Source of the DNA: Pseudobutyrivibrio sp.
GTDB taxonomy: Bacteria > Bacillota > Clostridia > Lachnospirales > Lachnospiraceae
Assembly (NCBI GenBank): GCA_024697025.1
Contig: JAILGH010000106.1
Location: 1 to 64,000, forward strand
Direction of reading: 5' to 3'
DNA: 64,000 nt
In this document: positions 8,522 to 20,600 of the stretch, piece after piece
How the letters are laid out: each line of letters opens with the position of its first letter
Numbering within the stretch: position 1 is the first letter of the stretch
Program-made: the position numbers and the translations under genes
The notes under the pieces: generated by a model
Databases searched by the model: none
What the model was told of the DNA's origin: nothing
What the model saw: the letters and a program-made list of their open reading frames with translations, nothing else

Positions 8522-9547
8522 CTATACTAAATCTACGCCCTTTTCGCCGTCTACAATCTTACCAACTACGTAAGGTGTATCGCCTGCAGAACGCATAGCT
8601 TCCATTGTCTTATCAACATCAGCTGGGTCAACAGCAACAATCATACCAAGACCCATATTGTATGTGTTGTACATCATCTGCTCAGACACATTGCCCTTTG
8701 CGGCCATAAGCTTAAAGATTGCTGGAATCTCGTAAGAATCCTTCTCAACTACAGCACGCTTACCCTCTGGAAGCATACGTGGAATATTCTCGTAGAATCC
8801 ACCACCTGTAATATGTGAGCAAGCCTTTACCTTAACGCCTGCATCCTTAACAGCCTTGAGCGCCTTTACGTAAATACGTGTTGGAGCAATGAGAGCCTCA
8901 CCGAGTGTAGTGCCAAGCTCATTATAATATGTATCAAGACTTTCCTTTGTCATTTCGAAAATCTTACGAACAAGAGAGAAACCATTTGAATGTACACCTG
9001 TAGAAGCCATACCAATGAGAACGTCTCCATCCTTAAGCTCCTTACCTGTGATTATATCCTTTTTATCTACGATACCTACTGCAAAACCTGCAAGATCGTA
9101 CTCTTCCTCTGGCATAAGGCCTGGGTGCTCTGCTGTCTCGCCACCTACAAGGGCGCAGCCAGACTGCTTACATCCTTCTGCAACACCGCTTACGATTGTT
9201 GCAATCTTCTCTGGTATATTCTTGCCGCAAGCAATGTAGTCTAAGAAGAAAAGTGGCTCACCACCTGCACATGCAACGTCGTTAACACACATTGCAACTG
9301 CATCAATACCGATTGTGTCATGCTTGTCCATAAGAAAAGCAAGCTTAACCTTAGTACCGCAGCCATCAGTTCCTGAAAGAAGGACTGGCTCATCCATGTT
9401 TTTGATTGCGCTTAAATCAAATGCGCCTGAAAATCCGCCAAGGCCACCAAGTACCTCTGGTCTCATTGTACCCTTAACAAATTTCTTCATGAGCTCCACT
9501 GACTCATATCCTGCTTCGATATCTACTCCTGAACTCTTGTAATCCAT
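8522..9547 (-). CDS. purM: Phosphoribosylformylglycinamidine cyclo-ligase
   Basis: LLSGTDGCGTKVKLAF; MCVNDVACAGGEPLFFLDYIA; GGGFYENIPRMLP. Confidence 0.98.
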   Translation of the reverse strand: MDYKSSGVDIEAGYESVELMKKFVKGTMRPEVLGGLGGFSGAFDLSAIKNMDEPVLLSGTDGCGTKVKLAFLMDKHDTIGIDAVAMCVNDVACAGGEPLFFLDYIACGKNIPEKIATIVSGVAEGCKQSGCALVGGETAEHPGLMPEEEYDLAGFAVGIVDKKDIITGKELKDGDVLIGMASTGVHSNGFSLVRKIFEMTKESLDTYYNELGTTLGEALIAPTRIYVKALKAVKDAGVKVKACSHITGGGFYENIPRMLPEGKRAVVEKDSYEIPAIFKLMAAKGNVSEQMMYNTYNMGLGMIVAVDPADVDKTMEAMRSAGDTPYVVGKIVDGEKGVDLV

Positions 9548-9583
9548 GTTTCTCTCCTTTTAATAACCATTTATTGGAATCTT

Positions 9584-10087
9584 TTATAGAAAGGCTTTGT
9601 AGCCTTCACCTTGTAATTTTGCATCCTTAGATTCCACCTGTTCCTTTTGGTCAACAATGAAATCATGGAGTTTAGCTGCAAGAGCAGCATCTGCCATAGC
9701 AAGCATCTTGATTGCAAGGAGGCCTGCGTTTGCACCGCCATTAATTGCTACTGTAGCAACTGGCACACCTGTTGGCATCTGAACTATTGAATAAAGTGAA
9801 TCCACTCCACCAAGATCGCTAGTCTTCATTGGAATACCGATAACTGGTCCCTCAAAACAAGCTGCACACATTCCTGGTAAATGAGCTGCCTTGCCTGCTC
9901 CAGCTATGATGCACTGAACACCTCTATCCTTAGCGCCCTTTGCATACTCAAAGAAAATATCTGGCTCACGATGTGCTGAGATAATTCTCATCTCATAATC
10001 TACACCAAACTTTTCGAGAATCTCTACAGCCTTTGCCATTACAGGCATGTCACTGTCACTTCCCATAACAATAGAAACTTTTGCCAT
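9584..10087 (-). CDS. purE: 5-(carboxyamino)imidazole ribonucleotide mutase
   Basis: VSIVMGSDSDMPVM; ISAHREPD; GAGKAAHLPGM. Confidence 0.98.
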   Translation of the reverse strand: MAKVSIVMGSDSDMPVMAKAVEILEKFGVDYEMRIISAHREPDIFFEYAKGAKDRGVQCIIAGAGKAAHLPGMCAACFEGPVIGIPMKTSDLGGVDSLYSIVQMPTGVPVATVAINGGANAGLLAIKMLAMADAALAAKLHDFIVDQKEQVESKDAKLQGEGYKAFL

Positions 10088-10111
10088 TACTAATCCTCCA
10101 TTTTATATCTC

Positions 10112-10224
10112 GCTAGTTACGGCTACAAGTATTAACTTACTGTACTCTAGCTTGTTACACTCTCAAGCAAGGCTTGATAGCTACAAGCTAATTTAATTGA
10201 TTGTAATGCTTGATGCCTACTAGC
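10112..10224. repeat. Nested imperfect palindrome upstream of purE
   Basis: Outer arms gctagttacggctacaagtatt/aatgcttgatgcctactagc; inner arms tagcttgttacactctcaagc/gcttgatagctacaagcta (10148-10190). Confidence 0.75.
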
Positions 10225-10256
10225 TATTTTTAGACTCCAAAATAATTAATAATATT

Positions 10257-12314
10257 CTAGAAGTTTTGATCCAGAACAAGATTAAGTTCTTCCGTACCTG
10301 GTACTACGAAACGTCCTTCTACGATGATTGGTAATTCCTTCCCATCCGCTGTAATTACGGTGATATCACCAAGCTCATAGTACGGAATAGTTATATCTGT
10401 ATGGCAGTTGAAATATGCCTTAGAAATATCTGTCTTGCGAAGAATTGAGCATGAATTATCTCTTGCCACGCATTCCTTTCCATCCGGGTTGTACATAGGT
10501 ACATCCTCAGCATGAGAATAACAAGTATCACCCACTGCAAAGTGTGGACCTGTCTTTTCTGCAATGAGAATTGGGAGCTTGTCAGCAATGTCATACTTCT
10601 GTCCCATTACAAAAGCTCTTGTGTTGGTTCCAATGGCAAACTCACCGATTGGAAGAGTCTCATGCTTGAATAAAACATTATCAAAGATGTATTTTTTGTT
10701 TTCTTCCTCTGTAGGGAAGTTGCTACATGTATAGTCTACAATCTTTCCATCCTCAAACTTCATTTCAAGATTGCGATAACCAAGCTCGTTTAAATAAACC
10801 TGTGTGACATGAAGTACGCCATTTGTGCCCTCCAAGACTGGGCTTGTGAATACCTCTCCAACAGGTATATTTACATCTGCAACGCAGTTCTCAAAGTTAG
10901 TCTGCTTTGCTGGGTTGTCAAGGTGATGAAGCTGAACAGTAATATCTGTGTGATTGTCGCCTCGTCCTGTAACGTGGACCTTTTCGCCTTGGTCAAGCAC
11001 ATCGATTATGTGCTGCTGAATGCTCTTGTAAAGTTCATAATCCATTGTGTTGATAGCGATTGTCTCGTTGAAAATCTCCTGAAACTTGTCGCCTATCTCT
11101 GGGATTGGATAAGCAATAATCGTAAAGCTGCGCTCCTCACCCTTAATATACTGATTGGTAATCTGCCCATTCTGGCTCATGAAATATACGTTGAGTTCAT
11201 CCTGCTTATCAGTGTATTTAGCATTGGCTTCCTTGTTGACTGGCTCAAAAGGTTTCTCGCCAAATGTCTCTATAACTGCTGGGCCACCAAAGACGGCCGC
11301 CTCTTCTTTGTGTTTTTCAAATGTGTTCCTAGTAACCTCAAGAGTCCTATCCGCCAAGCCCTTATCCCATACGTATGCCTTGTCATACTTGTGGTCATAT
11401 ACACACTGCTTGTTTGGCACTGACGAATAAATATCACGAGAAGTCGTGCCACCAAAACGAGTAGACGCTGCAAGGCCTGCCTCGTCAAATAGTCTAATAG
11501 CCTCTCTTGTCATAAGCTCAAATCCAACTGGAGCCTCAATAAGAACCGTATCCTTGATAGAAATATCCTTGCCAGACATCTCGAAGCCCTTGATATAACC
11601 CTCAACATAAGTGCGAGCCATAGCTACCACATCCTCATGTGGAATACTGCGTAAGTGTGCAGCTATTTTCTTTTCATTTTCCCCAACATACATACCATAC
11701 TGATAAAGGTACTTGTCGTTAGTTAAGTCGGATTTTTTGATGATATTTGTATAGAAATCGTACTCTGGGTCGATCATTGAGATGATTCTCTCAGATACGA
11801 ATAATTGACAATAGTCATGCTCAAAAGAATAGAGTGCCTCTACAACACCCTGACGGCGATACTTGTCCTCTGTCTCCATCTGACACTCGCCATAAATCTG
11901 AACGAAAAGCTCGCAATAAATAGTAAAAATATCTACGCGCCCTGCGAAAGCAGCACGGATAATATCTGTCATTTTGTAGAAAATGGCAGATAACGGCCCA
12001 CCTAGCTTTTGACCAAGCTCAGCCACCGCATAAGTAGGACAAAGAAAACTCTGCTGATAAGCAGAATCCTTAAAAATGCCAAAGATGCTATCAGCATCCT
12101 TTTGACACTCCTCTAAAGAGCGGGCATCAAGCTGCCCCTTAGCAGCCTTGTTCATAATAGGTAAAACAGACATAACAAAATCTGCTACCTCATTGAAAAA
12201 TCCCTGAATGTTTGCTGGAAGCTCTGAGTCTTCCTTTATTGTAGAGATACGCTCAGTAACAAGCTCAAAGCGTTCGAGCATATCATCTGTTTCCTTGTAA
12301 AATGTTTTACCCAT
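10257..12314 (-). CDS. Aminopeptidase (M29/leucyl aminopeptidase-like C-terminal half)
   Basis: C-terminal ...HVTGRGDNHTDITVQL...FTSPVLEGTNGVLHV...IGEFAIGTNTRAF...GPHFAVGDTCYSHAED resembles M29 aminopeptidases. Confidence 0.7.
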   Translation of the reverse strand: MGKTFYKETDDMLERFELVTERISTIKEDSELPANIQGFFNEVADFVMSVLPIMNKAAKGQLDARSLEECQKDADSIFGIFKDSAYQQSFLCPTYAVAELGQKLGGPLSAIFYKMTDIIRAAFAGRVDIFTIYCELFVQIYGECQMETEDKYRRQGVVEALYSFEHDYCQLFVSERIISMIDPEYDFYTNIIKKSDLTNDKYLYQYGMYVGENEKKIAAHLRSIPHEDVVAMARTYVEGYIKGFEMSGKDISIKDTVLIEAPVGFELMTREAIRLFDEAGLAASTRFGGTTSRDIYSSVPNKQCVYDHKYDKAYVWDKGLADRTLEVTRNTFEKHKEEAAVFGGPAVIETFGEKPFEPVNKEANAKYTDKQDELNVYFMSQNGQITNQYIKGEERSFTIIAYPIPEIGDKFQEIFNETIAINTMDYELYKSIQQHIIDVLDQGEKVHVTGRGDNHTDITVQLHHLDNPAKQTNFENCVADVNIPVGEVFTSPVLEGTNGVLHVTQVYLNELGYRNLEMKFEDGKIVDYTCSNFPTEEENKKYIFDNVLFKHETLPIGEFAIGTNTRAFVMGQKYDIADKLPILIAEKTGPHFAVGDTCYSHAEDVPMYNPDGKECVARDNSCSILRKTDISKAYFNCHTDITIPYYELGDITVITADGKELPIIVEGRFVVPGTEELNLVLDQNF

Positions 12315-12332
12315 AATCTCTTCCTTATTTGA

Positions 12333-12665
12333 TTATTTAACCATCCCTATGATAATTGTGACTGTCCAGACTACCATCGCCACAAAACTAATGGCCATGC
12401 AGGCAATACGATACTTTAGCTCTGTCTTGGTCTTCATCTGGCCAATGTTATAAACGAAGGCAGCAATAGCAGCACAGTATCCCAAGAAGGCTATGCCCCC
12501 TAACCATTTAGGGGTCTCACCTGCAAGATATACTGAGGCTATAATGATTGCTATATATACAATTATAGAAAAAAGCGAAACTCCTGCTGCATGCATGGCC
12601 TCTATAGGCAATGCCTTTGACTGACTCTTATAGGAGTTGTGCCTATGTCTATAAACTCTTGCCAT
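12333..12665 (-). CDS. Small conserved membrane protein (possibly DUF6142-like)
   Basis: 110 aa, three TM segments; abuts pyrE. Confidence 0.5.
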   Translation of the reverse strand: MARVYRHRHNSYKSQSKALPIEAMHAAGVSLFSIIVYIAIIIASVYLAGETPKWLGGIAFLGYCAAIAAFVYNIGQMKTKTELKYRIACMAISFVAMVVWTVTIIIGMVK

Positions 12666-13351
12666 TAGTTTACTCCATACTCCTTGTAATAAGCATCGAT
12701 GCGTGACTTCATCTCGTCATCGATAACAACCTTACCCTGACACTGTCTGTTATAAAGGTGCTCTACTACCTCGTCCATTGAAACAATCGCACTTGTCTTG
12801 AAACCGTAAGTATCTGCAACCTCATCTAAAGCGGTCTTAGATCTATCTCCTGAAAGACCGAACTCCTGACGATTGAGGGAAACCATAAGGCCTACGATAG
12901 TAACATCACCCTGGGCTCTAACGATAGGTACTGTCTCTTCCATACTCTTGCCCGAAGTTGTAACATCCTCAATCATGACAACTCTATCGCCGTCCTGAAT
13001 CTTGTAACCAAGAATGGCGCCCTTGTCAGCACCGTGGTCCTTCTCCTCCTTGCGGTTGCTGCAGTACTTAATCTCCTTGCCATAAAGCTTATAAAATGCC
13101 TCGCAAGTAATAACTGCAAGAGGGATTCCCTTGTATGCTGGCCCAAAGAGAACATCAAAATCCTCTCCATAAGCATCGTGAATAGCCTTGGCATAATACT
13201 CGCCAAGACGCATAAGCTGGCTACCTGTAACATAGGCACCTGCATTCATAAAAAAAGGAGACTTACGCCCACTCTTCAATGTAAAATCACCGAATTTGAG
13301 GACATCAGACTCCACCATAAACTCTATAAATTCTGACTTGTAGCTTTCCAT
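12665..13351 (-). CDS. pyrE: Orotate phosphoribosyltransferase
   Basis: FTLKSGRKSPFFMNAG; FGPAYKGIPLA; VVMIEDVTTSGKSMEETV; start at MESYKS preferred over 13399. Confidence 0.97.
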   Translation of the reverse strand: MESYKSEFIEFMVESDVLKFGDFTLKSGRKSPFFMNAGAYVTGSQLMRLGEYYAKAIHDAYGEDFDVLFGPAYKGIPLAVITCEAFYKLYGKEIKYCSNRKEEKDHGADKGAILGYKIQDGDRVVMIEDVTTSGKSMEETVPIVRAQGDVTIVGLMVSLNRQEFGLSGDRSKTALDEVADTYGFKTSAIVSMDEVVEHLYNRQCQGKVVIDDEMKSRIDAYYKEYGVN

Positions 13352-13437
13352 AATAGTTCTCCTACCTGTAAACTTTCGAAACCTCTCAGATTGTAACATA
13401 GAAGTTTTAGCTTTTCAAATCGTTAGAAAAACTTTGG

Positions 13438-13488
13438 CACTATTCACATTCCGGATTTAGATATGGCTATTTCCACTGTGAATAGTGT
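13438..13488. terminator. 11-bp stem cactattcaca...tgtgaatagtg between YibE/F and pyrE
   Basis: Inverted repeat read directly. Confidence 0.45.
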
Positions 13489-13497
13489 CAGTATTTG

Positions 13498-14634
13498 TCA
13501 TGATCTGCGACTGTAAAGATAGGCTCCTACTGCTGCCACACAAGGCACTGTACCAATGATGCCCACTGAGCCTGCTATAGCTCTAATAATTTCGATTGCC
13601 ACAAAGTCTGTATTTACAAGCTGAATAAATGATACTCCATAAGAATGGATGAGAATCATCATATTGAGAGCGCCGCCTACATAAGCGAGAACCAAGGTGT
13701 TAGCCATTGTGCCCATGGCATCCTTACCTATGTTCATGCCCGACTTAAAAAGCTTTGCAAAATCAGCCTTGTTATTTGCCAGATGTATCTCCTCTATGGC
13801 TGAGGCTATGGACATAGCTATATCCATCACTGCACCCATTGCTGCTATCAAAATTCCGCTGATAAATAGTCCCGATAGCTGGATTTTGCTTGTTGACTTA
13901 ACAATCAACAATGCTTCTGCTTCGTTCATCTGAAATGTATTGACCCCACCAAGCTTTGCTGATACTGCAGCAAGAAGGGCTGCAATAACAACTCCCGCCA
14001 AAGAACCTATAGCTGCCGCAACAGTCTTTTTGCAAACTCCTCCAATTAGTAGGAAGCAAACTGCCGAGGTTACAAATACAATAGCTATAGTGATTGGAAT
14101 AGCAGAAAAGCCCTTGTATATAAGTGGTAGTAATACAAAGAAAATAACAACCACAGTATAAACAAGTCCTGCAAAAGCCTTTAGCCCCTGCTTGCCACCT
14201 AACAGCACTAAAACCAATAGGAACACTAGCACCAATCCAATCACTAGTGGAACTCTATTGTAATTGTAAATGCTTATATCATAGGTATGCTCTGCTGATG
14301 TGTCGATTCGTACACTAACAGTGTCCCCTTCCTTAACATCCACATTGTAAAGGGCACTATAATAATTGATTACTTCACATACGTCACCCTTGTACCTGCC
14401 AGAAAGCAACTCCACCTTAAGCTTAGTGCTACCCTTCTTTTGATTTTCTACAGTTTCATCTACAGTAGTATCGTCCTCCAAAACAGAAAGAACTCTAGCA
14501 GTCTCATATTCGACGCCAGAGCTCTCTGTGATTGAGTATTTAGGCCTATCCACATTGGCATAGATAACTATGCCAACGCTTAAGGCTATAAACACAAGGA
14601 CTGATACTATTTTAATTATCAGTTCTTTTTTCAT
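13498..14634 (-). CDS. YibE/F family membrane protein
   Basis: Multi-TM protein with GAVMDIAMSIASAIEEI...NIGKDAMGTMANTLVLAYVGG. Confidence 0.92.
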   Translation of the reverse strand: MKKELIIKIVSVLVFIALSVGIVIYANVDRPKYSITESSGVEYETARVLSVLEDDTTVDETVENQKKGSTKLKVELLSGRYKGDVCEVINYYSALYNVDVKEGDTVSVRIDTSAEHTYDISIYNYNRVPLVIGLVLVFLLVLVLLGGKQGLKAFAGLVYTVVVIFFVLLPLIYKGFSAIPITIAIVFVTSAVCFLLIGGVCKKTVAAAIGSLAGVVIAALLAAVSAKLGGVNTFQMNEAEALLIVKSTSKIQLSGLFISGILIAAMGAVMDIAMSIASAIEEIHLANNKADFAKLFKSGMNIGKDAMGTMANTLVLAYVGGALNMMILIHSYGVSFIQLVNTDFVAIEIIRAIAGSVGIIGTVPCVAAVGAYLYSRRS

Positions 14635-14637
14635 ATT

Positions 14638-17600
14638 TTACTTTCCAAATAAGCTTTTAATCTTTGCAATGATGCTTGCAAGCTTGCCACCTGATACAAC
14701 TGAAGCACCTAAAGAAAGTTTAATCACTACTGCGCCAACAACTATTATACCAAATCCAACTGCAACAGGCACTACTGGGAATTTAGTCTTGCCATTAGTA
14801 TCTATAGCAGACTGCTCGTTATTGCCATTGTTGTCCTGAATCTTAGTATCATCAGTCTGGCTAGGTGTATCTGTATTTACGATATCATCACTATTTCCGT
14901 TATCAGCCGTCTGACCATTTCCACCATTGCCACCATTTCCATGGTTATTATGACCATGGCCTGTTCCGGTCTGACTTGTGATGTCCTGATTTCCTGTTGT
15001 GTTAATATCATCCGGAGTAGTTTCATCCTCTACGACAGTACCTGAAGTAACTGCCGCACCAGTTCCATTGCCTGAGCTTGATGAACCACTTCCACCTGAA
15101 GTTTGTCCTCCGCCTGAAGCTTGTCCACCGTTTGAACCGCTAATTTCATCGGCTGTAGCAAGTCTAATATCATCACAGTTGCGAACTCTAAATACAGGTA
15201 CAGAAACATCTGAATCACCTTCTGGATGCATGTAAAGCACACCAGCAGCTGTCACCTTGGCACCTACCTTTACAAAGTCTCCAACGGTGTTTTGACCTGT
15301 TGTACCAGACTTGATGTAACCATCAATAAAGATTGCTGCCTCTGCTCCCGTAGAATCCTTGAGCCAGAACTCTTCTACAGTTCCATCAGCGTTGAACGTT
15401 ACGCGAGTAACCTGACCTGTTGTCTGCAATAGCTGCCCACCGAGATTCTCATAATCCATAGCTGTCTTGGTATCCACAACCTTTGGCTCCCAAATCTTTG
15501 GCTCATCCTCAAGTATCTTGGTAGACAATACCTTTAACTCAAGATCACCCTGATACTTGGCAAGGAAACCAACCACGCGAACCTTGGTACCAATCTTAAG
15601 TCCAGGAGTTGCATATGGGAATATATCCATTCCACCTGTCTCATCCTGAATGTAAATAGTATCAAAGAATGTTGTATCCTGATTTTCAGTACCGGATGTT
15701 ACATAACCTTCCACTGCAAATACATCATTCATATTGCCTTTTCTTGCCTCAGCAATAGTAGTTGTAGGAAGCTGTACTTCTGTCTCCTCTAAAAGGTTAT
15801 TTACAATTGTATGGTTTGCATAAGGAAGAGAATCGTTGTTATCCATCTCTGCCTTTATTTCAAAGTCTGAAATGAACACGCCACCTGCAACAATAATCTG
15901 GCCACCTGCCTTAGTCTTTTGACGAGCAAGGAATACAATATCTCCTTGATTATCATTCTTTGCACCCTTCACACCATTTGGCAAAACTCCTGATATAGCA
16001 TTTCCTGAAGCATCCTTGCAATCTACTGAGTATGTAGTATCAAAGCCTCTTACTAACCATTCTGCTTCATCAACAAAATCAGTAGCTGTAGCACTTGAAA
16101 TATCTACAGAACAGCCTGAATACTGACTGTACTTCTGTCCTTCCTTAAAGCCCTTTAAGTATGGTGAATCCAAATTAACATTGGTTGGATACATTCTGTA
16201 TACCTGACCGCCGTTGTTTGTGTCATCACATACCTCATCAGAGCCCATGCGAATAGTTGCACCAATCGCTGAAAGAAGCTTGTTCTGCTCTGTAGCAGTC
16301 TGGCAATTTGTGGAATCAGAGTAATCCGCCAAACCACAGACGATTACCGAGCCACCACTTTCAACGTATGCTTTAACCATATCAAGGAATTCATCACTAT
16401 AGTGAGAAACACTATAGTCGCCTGCTGTAGCTGTACCTGATTTCTTAGCTGGTGCTGAAAGTACAAGCAACTTGCAGTCCTCGAGCATTTCTGGTGTTAT
16501 CTCTTCTTTTTCAACAAGTGCACGGATATTTTTCTTTGCACATAGACTAACAAACGCATTTACGTTACCACCATAGTAACCTGTGACATAGTCGCCATAG
16601 TGAGTACCATCAATGATTACATTTGCAACCATATTTGGTACAGCGTAGTTTACGTACAGCTTATCTGTGTATGTCTTTTTAACTCCATTTAAAGTAGCAT
16701 CAACTGTCACCTCATAGGTAACCTGTCCTGCCTGATTGTAAACAAAGTTAGTTGTATATGTAGCAGTAGAATTTGAAGCAATCTGTTTTACCTTTGCATC
16801 TGCGCCTGATACATTAACAACATTTGTCTTTTTGCCGTCAACATCACTAGCAACGATATTAATGTTATCGATTGTAAGTGGTGTCTTTTCGTTGTTGTAG
16901 AACTCTACATTTACATCAAGGTCTTCTCCTTGTACTGGAAGAACTGTGTTGGTATATGTATCGTTGATACCACAGGCTTCTACCTCGCCTACCCATACAG
17001 GAGCTGTAACTGCTATATCCTTATCTCCCTCAGTGATTTTCAAATAGTAATATGAATAATCAGCTGGGACATTAAATGTAACAGTCGCCTGAGCCTTATC
17101 AACGTTTTTATAATCTATAACACGACCACCGTTTACAACAACCTCAACCTTTCCAATTGCAGAATCAGTTGGGTCTTTGATATCAGCCTTGAGTTCTACT
17201 GTGTCATCCACATCATCCTTTTCAAGGATAGAACCCATTACATATCCATCTAATGTGTAGTAGATAGAAAGGTCGTTATCCTCAGTTGCGTATATACGAT
17301 AATTTCTCATGGCATCGTATATAGCCTCTTCGTCATTTGTATCTGCCAACATTACTGTACGTCCTGTGTTGGCGTCTCCCCATTTACCCTTGTGATTATC
17401 CTGGTTGTTTGTAGGAGCTACGTGCCAGCCCTTATCAAGAGCTCTTGTGTAGTACTCGTAAGAAGGGAAGTAACCTGAAGAGCCAATTGCTCCCTCACCG
17501 TTACCAACCTCAATCATTGTAATTAATGCATCGTTCTCCTCAGAGAAATATGCGAAATCTTGGAAATCACCGAAAGTTGTACCTGGGTGATTGAACTGGC

Positions 17601-20600
17601 TGATTGAATCAGGCACAGTTCTAAGTGCAGCATAGTATTTGTTAAGTGCTGTATCGTATGTAGAAAACTCTTTTTGCGTACGGCTCTGGAAACCTGGTGT
17701 GTTAAAAGTATTCATGTGACCAAGGCCATTAGACCAAGTCATCTCATAACCATAACCGCAAGTGAAATCATCTGTAGTATATTGCTTTGCAAGATTGTGG
17801 GCATATGTCCACTCATCCGAATCAGACTTATCAACGTTTTCTGTAATTTTTGAATCAGCTTCATTATCGATTGAATTAGAGTGGTCGGTAATGAAAATGA
17901 AATCCAAATTATCTACCTTTGAAGCATATCTAAAAGCATCTTCTAGTGTACCTGCACCATCTGAAATACTTGTATGTGCATGAATCTGACCAAAGTAAAT
18001 GTTCTCTCGCTCATTGTTTTTCTTAGTAAACTTGAGAGTAGAAACAACACTATCAAGGTATCCTTCCTTAACAGCCTTTACCTGTATCTGAGCTGGAAGC
18101 TCCTCAAGCTCAAATGGGCCTGTATATTCAGCCCAGTCATTATGAACTTCATCTGATGAGCTATCATCCGAATCCTGTTGAGATGAAGTTGTCTTGTCCT
18201 TAGCAATCTCTGCTTTAGTCCTGTATCTGTAAAGGATTGTTGCCCCTTCTGTCTTGGTGCTTAAAGTAATCTTTTGGTTGGCTGCAACTGCTCCACCGTT
18301 TGGCTTTGCCTTAACTGGAGCAACCTGACACTGGTTATACTGATATACACAGTCAACACTGTTCTGAAGACCATCCTTCTTTGCATAAGCACGTATAATT
18401 GCTGGGAACTCATTTAAAGTAACCTTCTTGCTAGGGTCGTACTTAACCTCTTCGCCACCGTTAAGTGAATAGAAGATTTCTGCACCTTCTGTTTTAGAAG
18501 AAAGTGTCACCTTGGTTCCAAGTGCTACCTCTCCACTAGCTGGATTTGCAACAACATGTCCACATATACTATCTGAAACAATTGGATGTCCCATTACTTT
18601 TACAGAATCAATTCTATTTACACCTTCAGCAGATGCATTGCCATCTCCTTTGGCAGATTTATCTGTGCAAGGAACAAGTCTAACGTATACTTTTTCCTTG
18701 TTGTTAGCTGCTGCAGGAATTTCAAAATCAAAGGATACGTACTCTGCTGGAGCAAAAGATGTTTTTGCAACACCATCAGAGATTGCGCCATTGTCTGCTT
18801 TCTCCTCAGACTTACCATTTACCCAAACTGTCTTCTTATAGCTATATGAGCCCTTGGTAAAGTTCTTAAACGTACCTGCTTCATCCTTTGTAGAATACTG
18901 AAGCTGATATGCTCCTGCCGCAGTATTTGATGAACGTATACGGAAGCTCATCTGCATATCCGCATATCCAAGGGTAGGAAATTCCATCTGAATGTAATCA
19001 TTATCCTTTACTACACCCTTAGAACCCATGTAATAATTTGTCGAACCTGTCTGCGAAGAAGTTGTCGATGTATAAGGCTTTGACGGGTTACCGCCTACAA
19101 CAACCTGATATTTGGACTTAGTGTCCTTTAAATCGTTGGTCTCATAACGATCACCGTAAATATATAAATCAGTATTGTTTGAATCAGATTTGGCATCCTT
19201 ATAGTTGGCATTACCTGCCCACTGAGCCACAATAAGCTCAGTTGTTGGGTCGCTTTCAAGCTTCTCCACCTTCTCCCCTTCCTTAAGGGCGTAGAAGTTG
19301 AAGAAGAACTTGCTGTCATCATACTTGTTAATGCCATAGCTAGTAAATCCTGAAAAGTACTCAAGTGCTAATGGATAAGAACCGTTCTTAGAATTTACAT
19401 TTTCAAGAATATAATTACCAGTCTTATTTTCATCTGCTGCCTTCACCGCCCAAAGGCTAGCTTCAGTTAAATCTTTTGAAAGAGCCAATCCACATTGAGT
19501 GCTTTTTCGACCGTTGTTTTCCACTTGGGTCAAAGTAGCTGTAAGGTAATTCTGTTCAGAGTCTTGGAGCTTTAAATTTCCATTTTCATCTACAGAAACC
19601 TTAAGCACTAAGGCATTTTTATCCTTGACATCAATAGTTTCTTCTGATGTTGGCTCTGCATCAACAGCAGTATATTTTCCGCCGTTTTTCTCAGAAGTCA
19701 TTAGCTTTTTATCCTTAGGATAATAAACGACAATCTCATCACCTGGATACAACTCACGCTTTAAAAGCTTTGCTACAGTATTTTCCTTTGGTACTTCAGG
19801 CTCCTCTTCCTCACCGTCCAGCGCTACGTAGGCTGAAAGAATAAAGTCTGCCTTTTTCGCTTCTTTGTAGCTATAAGTAGTAAAACGACGATTACCGTTG
19901 CTCTCGTAGTATTCAATATACTGTGGTAAGTCTGCATTGACATTCTTATCATGATAAACGGCCTTAACATTCTTAAAGAGGAAATCTCCGTCCTCTTCTA
20001 TTACTGTCCACTGTCCAAGCTCTGTCTTTTCCTTGCTAAGAGAAAGGGAATTGCCAGTTGCTGTGGTTGTCAAATATTCTGTAACCTCATTTGAATCTGC
20101 GTCTATATAGGTTCTTGAGATATAGAACTCATCATCTTTATCTTCAACCTTTTCAAGCTTTAACGAACCGAGCTTTGCAGACTCGTCCATTAATGCAAGG
20201 ACACCCTCATTTACTTCCACGTCTATCGAAGAAAGGTATTTGCCGTTTGCCTCGTAAGATAAGGCATTCTTAGCATCTCGAACAATAGAAAACTCTACCC
20301 CTGCCTTGAGGCCTTCTAAGTCAGTAATCTTGGTACCCTTTTTAAGAGTGTATTCAAATGTTACGTGATTACTTTCCTGACCATCTTTGGCTGCATATGC
20401 ATAGATAGTTGTAGCATTTGTAATCTTGATTGGCTCACTGTAAGGACTGTAGTTTTCAGTACCGTTAGTATTGTAATAAATGTCAGCACCTTCAGTGTCA
20501 CAAGTAAGCTCAATCTCGGTGCCATAAGCTACGTCCCCTTCCTCTATAGAGGCTATTGGTTCAGCTATGGCGCTTGCATTTGCAGACTGACTAGTAAGCT

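Noticed and set aside
10809-11423. 204-aa plus-strand ORF antisense to the aminopeptidase
   Set aside because: Antisense shadow of a conserved coding region; Cys/Leu/Val-rich artefact composition, no SD.
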